Positions 36,070-48,164 of a DNA stretch of 64,000 bases are shown here, piece by piece. Below the pieces are notes generated by a model. That model had not been told where the DNA came from. It ran no database searches and saw nothing but the letters and a program-made list of their open reading frames with translations. The translations under genes and the position numbers were made by a program. This stretch comes from Physcomitrium patens (Eukaryota > Streptophyta > Bryopsida > Funariales > Funariaceae): assembly GCF_000002425.4 (NCBI RefSeq), contig NC_037262.1:10253129-10317128 (forward strand), read 5' to 3'. Positions within the stretch are counted from its first letter, which is position 1. Every line of letters starts with the position of its first letter.

Positions 36070-36584
36070 AATATATATATACATGTATGTATATATAGAC
36101 CGTGTTCGCATATCTCAAAATATTAATCATTTAAAAAAAAGAAATCTGGAAACATGACTCCTGAACAATATATGCTGTCTACAATTAGCACACAGCTACA
36201 ACTTGGTTCTGAGCATGTTCACAACGATGCACGTGTTGGCTCTTATTAAGTTCATGTATGACAACTACACTTGATGACATGAACGCTGTTCAAACTTATT
36301 GACAAGTCTGTGTGAGCAAGGGATTTCTGCTTGAAATGTCTGTAAGACGGCAAGGAGCACTGCCGAGCTCACGTCGGTTGAAAAAGAATCTTCGCATCAC
36401 GAAACATATAAATGTCCAAATGCACAAATACTCATGGGAAGGAATCCATTCATAGACCTAAAATTTGCACATTGATAAACATCCTAGCCACGCAAAATAC
36501 TCAAAAGCACATTACGTTTTTGACCAGCTTCTCACAAAAGCTTGAGAAAAAGAAATGCTATTTAGAAAGTGAGGAGTCAGGAGC
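34961..36584. other. AT-rich spacer with microsatellites and one perfect hairpin
   Basis: It holds a (TA)n run at 35463-35487, a mixed (CA)n/(TA)n run at 36034-36081 and a perfect 18-base inverted repeat at 35847-35886. There is no recognisable coding sequence. The right end probably includes the 3' UTR of the TMEM70-like gene. Confidence 0.5.
35847..35886. repeat. Perfect inverted repeat, 18-base arms, 4-base loop
   Basis: The left arm catctgggactccgaaag (35847-35864) is followed by gcta and then by its exact reverse complement (35869-35886). The arms are half GC within AT-rich surroundings. A transcript of either strand would form an 18-base-pair hairpin. It is too short in loop and arm for a typical plant miRNA precursor. 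Confidence 0.9.
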
Positions 36585-38056
36585 TTACTTCCTGAGAAGC
36601 TTCTTCAGAAGTTCAGCATGAGGGAAAGTATCCTTATCAACATAATATAGATTGCCATTGGCTTCAAATGTGACTGCAGGGCGTTGTGTCTCAGGAGTTC
36701 TAACGTCTGATATGTTCACAGTACGCTGCAACGGGGTGGCCATCCAGGAAAGGACTTCTATCTGCATTTGATCCGTTCCTGGAGTCCACGTGAGCTTCCG
36801 CACATAAGGGCTGGCAAACCAGTGCAGGGCACCTGTCGTGGATGCACTAAGTAGGACCACAAGGGATGCTAATCCTCCCTTTGCTATCACTGATAACTCC
36901 GGGGATGTGAAAAAAGTCACGAATGGCCCACCTGTATACACGATAGAATGATTGGGTTAACATAAGCAACAACCAGCAGACAAAAATCAACCTTAATATT
37001 CCTGGAAGCACCACAAGCAAGAAACTCATGAAAGAAACACAACGAAGACCACACAAGGGTACCTTGAAAAATGACATGATGTTAATCCAATAACTAAGAG
37101 GAAGTATGTACCGACGACTGAACAACAGCACGTGGTCAGGGAGAGAAGTTTGACACGCCGAAGTGTATCAGCCATTACACCTTCGTAGACCACTGGCGCA
37201 GGTTTCTCGATGGGCTTCTCCTCCTCAGCATGAGCAGGTCGATTCAGTCCCTTGTAATTGGGTGATATTTGAGTAGCCCATCGTTGTTGCCCCAGAGCAT
37301 TTGGAATATGACGTGAGGGATAGATCGTAGCTCTGCTGCATGCTTGCTTCCAGCCTACGACATGCAAAGTATCAGACTAACTTGTGATAAGATTCTAACT
37401 TAGAAAATCTGAGCGACTTCTACTAACCACTGATGACTGGCTATCGTTAAAGAAATGAGTAACTCCAGAAGAATTGCAAAATGGATACGACATTCCCAAT
37501 TTAATGAGATGAGAGGACACTAGTAACTCCAACAGCCGTAGTGGCTCAAATACGAAGTGGAAGCAATAAAGCGTCTGAACAACCTAAAATCGTCAAATGT
37601 CGCGAAAGTCTGGTTCCTGAATAGAACAGTGGCGGTGCCTTTCAACGTAACGCTTTCGAACTAAGAAACTAGCATCACGATGTTCCCCAACAATCTAAAC
37701 CTTGTGACTCGAACAATGACAAAGCACATCATGTCATAGAGTGTGACTCAACCTTCGCCTGTGGATCGAGAGAACACAAGCAGAACCCAGAGCTTCTATC
37801 AAACTCGTCAAACCCCTACACACTTGACAAGTTTCGACAACGTGGGCGCAAAATTGCTAACACTGAGCACAAGAGGAACAAATCTCTGTCGAAGTTCAGC
37901 ACCACATTCTTTTAGTCCGATTCCATGCTGTAGAATTCAACAATCCAGCGACCCACTCAAACAAGGCAAGGCGATCCACAAATTCACTTGACATGCATAC
38001 AACCAAGAAAGAGGTGAAGGCGATTTACCTGCTCTAAGCAGAGCAGCACCCACCAT
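36585..38056 (-). CDS. TMEM70-like mitochondrial membrane protein
   Basis: Three exons on the minus strand, 38056-38029, 37354-37112 and 36931-36585, all in phase (each intron phase 1), encode 205 residues. The N-terminus is rich in Ala, Arg and Ser and lacks acidic residues until about residue 50 (MVGAALLRAG...ACSRATIYPSRH), suggesting a mitochondrial presequence. Two hydrophobic segments follow: one around the exon 2/3 junction (KLLSLTTCCCSVVGGPFVTFF) and one with GGLASLVVLLSASTTGALHW. After them comes the soluble tail with SPYVRKLTW, which is the TMEM70 (DUF1301) pattern. Animal TMEM70 helps assemble ATP synthase and complex I in the inner mitochondrial membrane. The same role in plants is inference. 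The first exon encodes only nine residues. Confidence 0.82.
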
Positions 38057-38603
38057 AGCCGATCTTAGGACGATGTCTCCTTCCTCCTTCTGCTTCTTCT
38101 TCTTGTGCTGTCTGTGAGCCAGGAAGTCAAGTTAGGGCTTTGCCCTTCGAAGGGTTTTAGGTTACCCAAGCACAAGCAGAGCCAACACCCAACTCTCCAA
38201 GACACAGCACAGCAAAGCAAGGTTTACAAAAACCAATCACAAACTCACTCTCTCTCTCACTCTCTTTAAGAATATAAATATACATGTATATGTATATATA
38301 TATATTATTGTGTGTGGGTGTGTGTTTGGCTGGACTGCTCCTCATTGCTAAGCGGCAATTGCAAGAGGCGATTGCCACGGCGTTCAGAACCTCTCACCGA
38401 ATAAAACCCAGTGTGAAAGGGGGAATAAATGAATACTGGTGGATGAATGCTTGGATGGAGTGTAAGGATTATAATTGATAAAATCAGAAGTTATGTGGCG
38501 TGCATGATTACCTATGTTCAAATTGGATTGCCCAAATTCTTTAAAATCACACCATTCATGTGATAAAGCAATAGATCAATACTCTTAGAATAAACCTGTA
38601 TAT

Positions 38604-38643
<40 letters not shown>

Positions 38644-41600
38644 AACATCAATTGATATGTTTCAAAAATACATAAAATCCCAGTTTAAACCAATTCAAAA
38701 TATTTTAATTTTTTTGATAGTTTGAAATTTCATTAACAATAAAACGATTCACAATACATTGATTTATTTTTATTTTTATAAATTTTAAATTTAAGTAATG
38801 TAACAATATTGATATCAAAGAATTAAATTGGATGAATTCATTAAATTGTTTATATGTAATTATTTACTAAAAAATACATTTGTTAAAAGTATTTTTGTAT
38901 TTGCATTGTTTAAGAATAAAATTTAGGACCAACATAACTCAATAAACATCAACAATTCTCATGACTAAGTTAATCCAATCTTATCTAGTATCAAGGGCAT
39001 GAATCTAAACCAACTTGCAAAAAAGAAATATATTCATGTACAAGTAAGAAATAGAATTAAGAATTAAAAATATGTAATAGCTATGGCTAAGTAGAAAAGT
39101 ACATAAAAATATGTATATCGAGTATTTTTGGCTAAGTACAAAAAAACTTGATAGACTTAAACCAAAATTAAAAGACAACAAATGCATTCACAAGATTGAA
39201 GCAATTGTACAAATTATCAATATTAATAAAAGTTAACTTTTATACTTTGCATTATAAATAAAACATATTAACAAGTATATAAAATATATATAAAATATGT
39301 TACAAATATATTTGCTAAATTTAATTATTTTGGTTGAATTCTTTAGAAAAATTTATAGATTTGAAATATTATAAAAAAGCATCTTACAAAACATCAATAA
39401 AATGGAGTTGAATTTGGATTGATGGTATCGTTTTTTTGTTTTTGCTTGCTTATTGTTCCTAAATTTATGGTAGGATGTGGACAAAAAGTTGAGGTAGAAC
39501 CATTCTTCTACTGAGTAATTTTGAATTTTATCTTCTAAACACACTCTAAAAATGCTCTTTATATTATAGAAGTGGTTAAGGCATTGCCATTGTTGTCGCT
39601 AATAATGGTGTCAACTAATATGGTTTCAAAACAAGCCTCAAAATGACATATTCAACAACCTCTATGAAGTTGTCATTCACAAAATAGAAAGTTTTTTCGA
39701 CAACCTCCCATAGAAATTCCTTCCTCATGTCATGGTCGGGGCTTGAAGTAGAATTCTAGAGAGCTACTTTGAGACAAGCAAGCGGCATCTAGCTTGGCTT
39801 TTGCCAACCATAAGACTAGATAGTCCTACAATTTGTCATACAAGAAGGAAAAAATTTAACAAGAAAGGGCTTCTTGGAAGGAGAGAAGGGGATTGGAAGT
39901 GGGATCCTTTGAAATCCCTTGTATGATAGATAAATGGTGCAAGGCGTGGTTTGTGCCATCAGCCTCGCCCTATGGCTAGAGACCGTCTTGTGCCCACATT
40001 GGTGTAGGTACTATAAGCCCCATAACATCCATTCCTTGGCCATCTCCATTGGCGCCAACAAGTGGAGATACTTTTACTCTTAGGATATTATTGCTTTAAT
40101 TACTGTCATTCTTTGATTACATTTTCTTATGCTACGTTTGTTATTTTTGGAGTACTTTCATCACCTTTTGATTGTAGGCCACCAAATTCAATAGAAACGG
40201 TAAGAAATTTTCAATCTTATCTAAAATATTCATTTGAACAAACATGTATTTTAAATTTTCATCTTTTCTTATACTTGGCTTTGGTGTAGATCATTTATAG
40301 CCTTATCTATTTTATCCTTTTGTAATTCACAATAAAAATATTATCTTTGTATCATTTCACAAACAATAATTGGATTTAGAAGCAAATATTTGTTTAAAAA
40401 ACCCACAACATTTTAGACTTTACAAAAAGACTTTAACAGTAAAATTTATAGTAGGCACATATATCTATTTTTCTTTTTGCTAGCTCATATATAAATATAA
40501 ATATATATAAATAAATAAATATATATAGTATAAATAATAAACAAAAGAAAGCAATAGGATTGTTCTGTGCAAGTTATTGTGTGGTCAATTAAAAAAAATA
40601 TCTCATTGATTTTTATCCATTATTCTTCTGGATACACAAAGATTAGATAAAACAAAAATGTTACATGGAGAATTAAATTTTTATTAAGCACCAATAATAT
40701 CTGGATAGAAGAAAATAACTGCTGATGTAAAAAAAGACCTCTAAACTTGAATCTCATACAAAAATTCTACATATGGATTGTTTTTTCACATGATAATATT
40801 TGCATGTACATTTCAAAACTTTGAAGAAGAAAGAATGTAATAGAAATCATAGTATTTGTTGTACACATTACCTTTGCCATAAACAATATCCAAGATTTGA
40901 ACCATGGTGTTGACAAAGTTTTATAAACAAACCCCCAAATTGGCTCTGTGATGAAATGCCACCTAATAAATTATTAGTTGTGCAGGGGCCTAATCCTGAT
41001 ATCACCAATTAAAATTAAGGTTAGAAGCAATGAGCACTCAATGGATAGGGGTCAAAAGTCTCAACATTGGGCTATGAAACACCAAATCATACAAACAAGT
41101 GGAATTGTTGTTTTTAGAACTTGTCCAAACTCTTCATGTGGATAAATATTAAATTTCACAATTTTTATCCTCCTCAATCTCTAGTGTGTGCAGAAATTGA
41201 CAGTGAACAATGGAAGCGAGTGAGAAAACCATTCTCCATATCTTTGCTTTTATATTTTTCAGCAACATGTGTGCTATATTGTTTTGAACAAAAGTACTTC
41301 TTCTCACCTTTTCACTTTTTCACTTGCCTTTCTCAGCGTTACTTTATCCAAGAATTTCCCACTAGCCCGGATTCTTGACTTGGATGAATGTAAAAAGACG
41401 AAAACTAATTCATCCATATTGTCTTCAGGGACGCCGTGTGCGAGTGAAAAGGGGGGCAGCTTTCGGCGGCGGACAAAACGACGAACAACCATCGAAGCTG
41501 GACCACAGCGGTCCCGCTGTAGGTGGTGGGCCCACTGATCGCGACGAACGAGCACTGCTGACATGGATGACAAGCTTTGCAAGGGGAAGAATGCGAGTAG

Positions 41601-41727
41601 GCAAAGAAGTAGGGGAATGCGAGATCGGAGCTCTGTCAAGCAGGAACAATTCGCCGAACTGCTGAGTGGCCAGGAGAGACTGAGACTGGCCGAGAGATTG
41701 CGAGAGTGAGAGAAAATTCCTGTGACC
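38057..41727. other. AT-rich spacer between TMEM70-like and Fb15-like genes
   Basis: The left edge should contain the TMEM70-like promoter and 5' UTR with TA/CT simple repeats near 38240-38310. A (TA)n run of about 32 bases lies at 38608-38639. A GC-moderate patch at about 39560-40060 has no recognisable domain. From about 41400 GC rises towards the plus-strand gene at 41728. No gene, tRNA or complete mobile element was recognised. Confidence 0.45.
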
Positions 41728-43551
41728 ATGGCATCCGCTGCGAAGGTCGCTAAGCGCATTCCCCTCATTAAATTTCCCTCTCGGAAAGCGGCACAAGCCT
41801 CAGCCTCACATCCGGGTATATGCTCTTTCTCCCTCGTTTTTGAAGTCGCTTGTTCATTTTAGGTCAAGGTTTGTGCAATGATGTCGCGCGATCAGTGACA
41901 CCACTGATACTACTCTGTTTTGGAGGGTGTCGAAGGTTTGTTGAGGTTGTTGGGTTTGTTACGGTCTTGTCTTGTGGGCACGTTACTTTGGGAGCGTGAG
42001 GCTTCCTTTCAGTCACTATTCCGAATCGATACCATTTCTCCGGTCGGAATGAGAGTAGGATGTGTCCCTTGAGTGTGCTCGCGTCGAACAATAGGACGCA
42101 GAGATGCAGGATAGGGGTTCCTTTTGCTACTTCAAATGTTTCACTCACACGAATGAGTCTTGATTGAGGATGGCTACATGAATGAGGCGTTTTTTTTCCA
42201 GAATTCGAAAGAAAGCTTTTGCGGAGGAGATGTTGTGGAGGCTCAGGGTGCATTTAGGGTTTAAGTACTGGACTATAACAATCGTGTTGGTAGCAACGGT
42301 TCAGCTCTTGCGCGTTGCCGCTATGTTATATCCTGAATATAAAATGTCAATAATGGGGTTTCGATCAGTATGTAAGTTCAGAAAATCGGTGAAGCGTCTT
42401 CGGTGACATAGAAGCCTAGCTTTGAAGTTACTGGTGTCATTTAAACAGAACTATGTGTAGCTGAGGTATTGAGCTTTGATATAAATGCTTATCTATGGTG
42501 TGTGAATCATATTTTTCCTGCTGTGCGGCAGAGTGCCTTCATATGAGTGCTTATGATTTCATGTTCATATTGAGGAATATGGTTAGTTTAGGCTCACAAG
42601 GATAGAATGTACTGTGTAGTTGACAAGCGTGGTCGCTACTGATAAGAACAAGTACAGTCTAGCCTCATCTACAAGAGGAACACGAGAAATGTGGTTATGA
42701 ATCTTCAATTTAACTCCGAAATGCCCTTATAGTCCTACATGGTTGTGATGCTTAACTCGTGCTGACCTTCGACACTTCATACACTCCTTCAAACCACAGA
42801 CCACCTTAGGTCGCCAGTGAACGATTTAGTAATGGCAGAATTATCAGGCTCACAATAACTTGATCACAGAACTGGAGGTTTGGGGTACTCGATAAGTTAG
42901 GGTTTGTACTAGTGTTCTGTTCAATTTCGCAGATTCAGGGTTGCGTGATAACTATGTTTCTTCATGGACAACTCTCGTCCTGAATGTTCCATGCTGAGCA
43001 GACTGTGAGTTTCTGTTTGATGTAAAATTCCAGTGTCCATGGGAGACGTGTTTCGGGCATTGTTGGTCTGAATTGTATGTTGGCTACAGAAATTCTCCTA
43101 GAGAAATAGTTGCATCATTTGGCAGTATACACAAAAGTGTACTTAACACTTAGAGTTTGTAGTAAAGTATCCAAGTAACCTTATCAAATATGGAGGGTTG
43201 CAGTAAGCCGGGAATCGGGTGAAGGGAGCGTTCAGACTCCGCCTTCTATGACGTCTGGCACAGCTTCGAGTCAACCTCACCGGACAAAATTGACAGACAG
43301 AGAGATTGAGGCCATTTTGGTTTGTATTCATTACTCTAATTCTGTTTTCAAATACTACACTTTCTTTTGCAGATTTCACTCTCTTATTTGTCCGCCCCAG
43401 TAGCTTATTGTATTTACGGATTGTGTGAATTTTGATGGTCACTAATTGGTCACCATTTTAAATTCACCATTTATTTCACTCTTTGAAGTTTTCATTTGAT
43501 TCACTTGTGATGTGTGGTAATTGTTTGTAGCTTGGAGGTGCTGTTCCATGA
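41728..43551 (+). CDS. Fb15-like small mitochondrial protein (AT4G30010 type)
   Basis: Three exons, 41728-41815, 43204-43319 and 43531-43551, encode 74 residues in a continuous frame. The N-terminus MASAAKVAKRIPLIKFPSRK is basic and typical of this plant family of very short mitochondrial proteins known as fiber protein Fb15. The conserved C-terminal signature is QPHRT..LTDREIEAIL followed by LGG in the last exon. The middle is Ser/Thr/Pro-rich and poorly conserved, as in relatives. The first intron is about 1.4 kb and the last exon only 21 bases including the stop. The function of the family is not established to my knowledge. The exon choice rests on the match at both ends plus phase agreement (phase 1, then phase 0). 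Confidence 0.75.
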
Positions 43552-44554
43552 CTTCATGTTAGATGAGTGGTTAGCGATGGAGGATCTTTGAGATACTCAA
43601 CCATGCGGATGATCAAATGTTGGGGGATTTTATTTTACTAGTTGGCTCCTGGTGCATTCATGGCCCTGAACATGTGCGTAGACTCGTTCTGCAGCACTGC
43701 TTAGACCGAATGGAAATAAATGGGTTTTTTATATAAAAAAAATTGTTATTTTTTTTGTCTCAGTGTTTTGTGTTTTGAAAATATTTGGGAAGTGGAAATA
43801 GAGAATCTTAGGTACAGTTTACGTCAAAAAAGAGAAGCTGCTACCTTCTAGCAGCATTCTTGAGGTCCGCTACACAGTACAGAGTGTAGAAACAAAGGTC
43901 TTTTCTTCACTAAGGTAGGACATCTACACCTAACAGTCGACAGGTGTAAATCTTGACTTTTGTACGTGATACTGGTTATAACATGCTCGATCGTATACAT
44001 TCGTCATTCTACTTTTGTCGGTTGAGTGTCACAAAACATTTTTTTTGACGTTATGTGTTTGCCTAGTCCTTTTTTCCAGTCACGTTAATGGCAGTTGTGA
44101 ACTCCATTTGCTTCATTCTAGTGTTCTATGAACCCGGATGCAGTGATAGCGGTGTGTATAATGAAGCATCCGATTCTGTTCTGAAATTGGTAAGTTCTTT
44201 GAACAATAGTTTTACATCTTGCGATACGACATTTTGTATTTCTACCAATTGTTTCAGCTTTGAGTTTAGGAAAATTACCAGTGATGACTTGGGGCAGCTC
44301 GTCAAAATTGTATGGCAGCACCATCGTATGTAACAAGAAGCTAATTGTATTGTACAAGATTTGTTACATTATAGTGTGCAATTGAATACTTGCAAGCTTA
44401 GAAGGGCTTAATGTCTAAAGCCATATCTCAGTCCTCAGATTGAAGACAACCTAAGCGCCTCTTCTAGCCAAATTCTTCTATATTAACATTCCTATCAAAA
44501 TCGTGATGACTTGTCTTACCCAACGATACTCCAGGGGAAGGGTTCGAGTAATGC
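43552..44554. other. 3' flanks of Fb15-like and DUF genes
   Basis: Convergent 3' ends with about 1 kb between stop codons. Short open frames such as 44088-44333 show no domain. Nothing else recognised. Confidence 0.45.
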
Positions 44555-46029
44555 CTAATCTACTATTTTAGTAGCTACAAGATCCGGCGCAATGAGAGCT
44601 GGCGATTGAAGCAACTCTTTGGAGCTTCTATTGCGACGCCGGTTAGGAGGAGTACTGTAATATTCTATATGGTCAGTTTCTCTCATAGAACCAAGTAGAT
44701 CACTGCGACGCCGAGAGTTCGCAAGCCTGTCTTTGAATACTATTCCATCCTGTAAAGCTCGAGACAGAGTTCCAGATTAGTGAACTTCATAATCTTGAAC
44801 ACACAAACTAGTTAACTAGTAGAACACTCGTGACCACTAATCAGAGTTCATCCCTCCTTTTAGGGGAATGCCACCGTCAAGCACATGAAAAGTAGGTACT
44901 GCACCAAATGAAAGACTATCTAAAGTTACTCAAGGGACAACACCCAGCGTGACCTCGATGAGAACTGATTCACACCCAACGCAGAAACAATTCGATTTGG
45001 ATGGTTATTCTGAAGTGAGGAAACAGATGGGAAATCGAGGTAAATACTTGGGGCTAAGTGTAAGGAACCCAATATAAAATGAAAGGATTATCAAAGAGAC
45101 AATTGTGGTACAGGTTCTTACATGGACAATACAAGGTTCCGGAGGAGGACACCGCACAGGTTTGTCGAGATCAGTAGGCTCCATTGGCCGTGGCACAAAA
45201 GTGAATTCCGTTGGGTAATCAGCTCCATTCGAGGATGAAAAACTAGAGATGTGATTCACACCATTCACCTTGCTGTCTCCCCCATTTCCCTGACACCATC
45301 GTACCAAAGATATCTTGTGAAAAGTGTGATGGGCCGACAGAAAAGAAATCATTCTGACAACGGGATCTTAGCACTAATGCAATACGACTTCACGACAAGA
45401 TTTGAATCATATAAAGGCTGAATATTCAGTTCGTGGTAGTCCGGTAACGGGATTAGATTAACTAATTAGAGATTATCTAACTCTCTAATTAGATTCATCC
45501 AGGACTGCAGCCAGATGATGACCTAGGCGTACGAGAATCTCCTAATGGAGCAAACACTGAAGGACTTTAACTCACATACTAACTTGCAAGACAGCTCCAT
45601 AGATACTAAGATTCAGACAAATCCTTGTTCATCGTGCTTTACTGAACAAGGACGCCACCACCTATTAAATGTAGGTCCCCACGTTGAGGTAGCATCTCTA
45701 CCACCGGATTTTCGAAACAACACAGATATACCAGCCACATCCCACCCTCGCCGTACCATCAAGATACCAGACCTCGTATTCACAGGGCCCACATTCAAAC
45801 TTCACAGTAGCGAAGAGACAACTACCGACGCACCGATCATGCTATCCAAAAAAAACTTAAAGCCAGAATGTGCGTCCAAATCTATCTCTACAATCGTGGG
45901 GTTTACCAGGATTTCACCAGGCCGTCTGTACTTAGCGGCATGCTTCAAGATCTTCACAGATCCACTCGCTCGGAATCTGTGACCACGCACGGGCCGATTC
46001 AAAAAATCCTTCAACGAGAAACCTCTCAT
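44555..46029 (-). CDS. Conserved plant protein of unknown function
   Basis: Three exons on the minus strand, 46029-45826, 45289-45122 and 44749-44555, with both introns in phase 0, give 188 residues. The N-terminal third (MRGFSLKDFLNRPVRGHRF...) is basic. The middle carries an aromatic/Pro-rich segment, TEFTFVPRPMEPTDLDKPV, followed by RCPPPEPCIVH. The third exon continues DGIVFKDRL, then an Arg-rich region with RRRSDLLG and NRRRNRSSKELL. The PPPEPCI.HDG..(W/F)K.RL arrangement resembles small plant proteins annotated only as unknown. There is no signal peptide, membrane segment or catalytic motif. The basic, Ser/Arg-rich composition would suit a nuclear protein, but that is a guess. The first donor (TCG|GTAGTT) is a weak match to consensus and is the least certain point. 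Confidence 0.7.
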
Positions 46030-47330
46030 TCTTGTCTGCTATGCTCACGTCACCGCCAAGTGACAAATTCACCTAATCCCATCCCACCTCCCACAATCGC
46101 TCGCTCTCTCCTACAACATCTACTCAAAAACCGCCTAGCGCAGCAGATCCTATACTAAGGATCCCGCGGAACCCAAAACCTCCGGACCAAGAACCTCAAA
46201 AACAACAGCAGCAGCAACAGCGTCTCTCTCCCTCTCTCATGCACGTCTCAGAATCTGCCCTCGTCCAAACTCCCCACACAACCCGCCAACAGCTTCAACC
46301 CCAGAGAGAAGCGGCCCAATGCAGGACTAGGCGGCAAACGACACAACAGAACAGAACATACCATCCACGCACTCTCCATAGCTCACTAAATCGCCGTGAC
46401 CCAGATCCAGCAACACCCGCGTCGCCCCTCAACCATAGTCCCGTTAACTTATTACCCGTCTTTTACATATAGCAATCAAATCCTGTGTCCCTAATGGCCA
46501 GCGGCATCCCAGTCGTGATGGACTCTACCCCACCCGGGTCAGCGCAAGCGAGCAACCAAACAAACGAGCGGGGGAGTGAGGGGAGCGAGCGAACAATTCG
46601 TGAGATGGGGGTGGGGGTATTACATACATCCAGATGATGCTCACCCTCCTCCTCAGATAATAGTAGTGCCTCCTCGGCCTGCTGCCTACATTCTAGAACC
46701 CGCATCGCACATACGAATCAACACCAGGATGTGCCCACGCATGCAGCCCATTGTCACATGGGGGATGTACCCAATCAGGGTCTCGGAGAGCCAATTATAT
46801 CGCTGCCCCACAGTTATGAGTTTCTAATCCGGCGCCAGACAAGGTAGCCCCAGGCAGGGCTCTCTTCCCCAGCTCCCCCTCTCTCTTCGCTCCCAGTCCT
46901 CCTTTCCGAGTTTCCTGCTGCTCCCCGCAGCCCATGAAGATGCGGGGTACCTACCTTACCCTGCTGCTTCTTCTTCGCGTGGTTCACGATTCTGATGCCC
47001 CCGCGCGACCTTTGCATTTTTGCAGACTTTAACCAGTGCCCCGCGGCCTACGCCTCTGCGACGTCGCCCATTTTTAGTTCTCTCATCGGCTCCGAGCCCC
47101 CCTCTTCTTCCCTCTTCTTCTTCGTCTTCCCTGCTGCTGCACCCACTCATCCACCCACCCACCATTTTCCTTCCATAGCCGAGGAGCGCATTCTCGCCTT
47201 GTCCCCTCCCCTCTCTGCTCGTCGCGCCCGTGCGGCTTACGACTCCCCCCAGACTCGCGGCGTCGTGCGCATTTTGACCACCTGGGCATATATGGGAGTC
47301 CACCTCGGATTAATTCCACATGGCACTTCC
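46030..47330. other. GC-rich upstream region of the unknown gene
   Basis: This is the highest-GC stretch of the window outside coding exons, with many CpG dinucleotides between about 46860 and 47290. It lies upstream of the minus-strand gene at 46029 and could be its promoter or a bidirectional one. Several long overlapping open frames on both strands are composition effects (Arg/Gly/Pro-rich, no domain). Confidence 0.4.
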
Positions 47331-48130
47331 TGGTTTGTGCGTACACCCTCCCTTTCCAGTTGTGTTTGCTATAACTCTCTCTTCTATTGTATGTCTCCCC
47401 TCATGCCATCTAATTCATGTTCTTCTTCAACGTTTAATGTTGGAAACTTTATTTTATTTTATTTTATTATTTTACTTTTTTTCTGGGGTTGGGTTTGAAT
47501 TTGAAGCTTTTTGCATGGCAGAGAGGTGATATCGTCCTGGTGTGTGTGTTGGTCGTAGTTGATCATGGCACGGAGTTCAAATGGCTGACTTTATTGGTCC
47601 ATTTTTGCGTTATGTATGCATATATATATATATATATATATGTATTTGGTGGTGGTGGTTGTTGTTGTTGTTGTAGTAGTTTGTTTGTTTTCTTCTTTGG
47701 GATGGAATTTTCGAGAGTGTACTCTTTCTGACCGGTTCTTGTCTGGAATGTGCTCTTGCCTCGGTTCCCATGACGCAGTTGCTGGTGTGGAATTGTCTTG
47801 AGAATATCATGTTCTGAATGAGTACATGGATGGTGGTTTTTTACAATTCGCTGAATGTAATGCTTCAAAGTGGAAAAAAAAATGACCAACGAAAGTAAGC
47901 TTGCACATTCATCCAATTGTGAGCTAACATTTTGAGGGCCCTATTTGTTTTTCTTTTTATTTTTAGGATGCCATGTGCACTTAGCCAACTATCCACCACC
48001 ATTCTAATTGACATTCTATATATTTGTGGTTCATTTTAGGAAACATTTTTCAAATTCCTTTGTGCTAAGGATGGAGTGTGTTTTTCATCTTTTTATGGAA
48101 TTCACATGCTCTATGGATATGGATATAAAA

Positions 48131-48164
<34 letters not shown>

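Noticed and set aside
42182..42406. Alternative second exon of the Fb15-like gene
   Set aside because: Joining the first exon to an acceptor near 42200 gives a stop soon after and no family signature; the exon at 43204 gives the conserved EIEAIL motif in phase.
46995..47498. 167-codon plus-strand frame and overlapping minus-strand frames
   Set aside because: Low-complexity Ser/Phe or Arg/Gly-rich translations in a GC-rich block on both strands, without domain or splice support.
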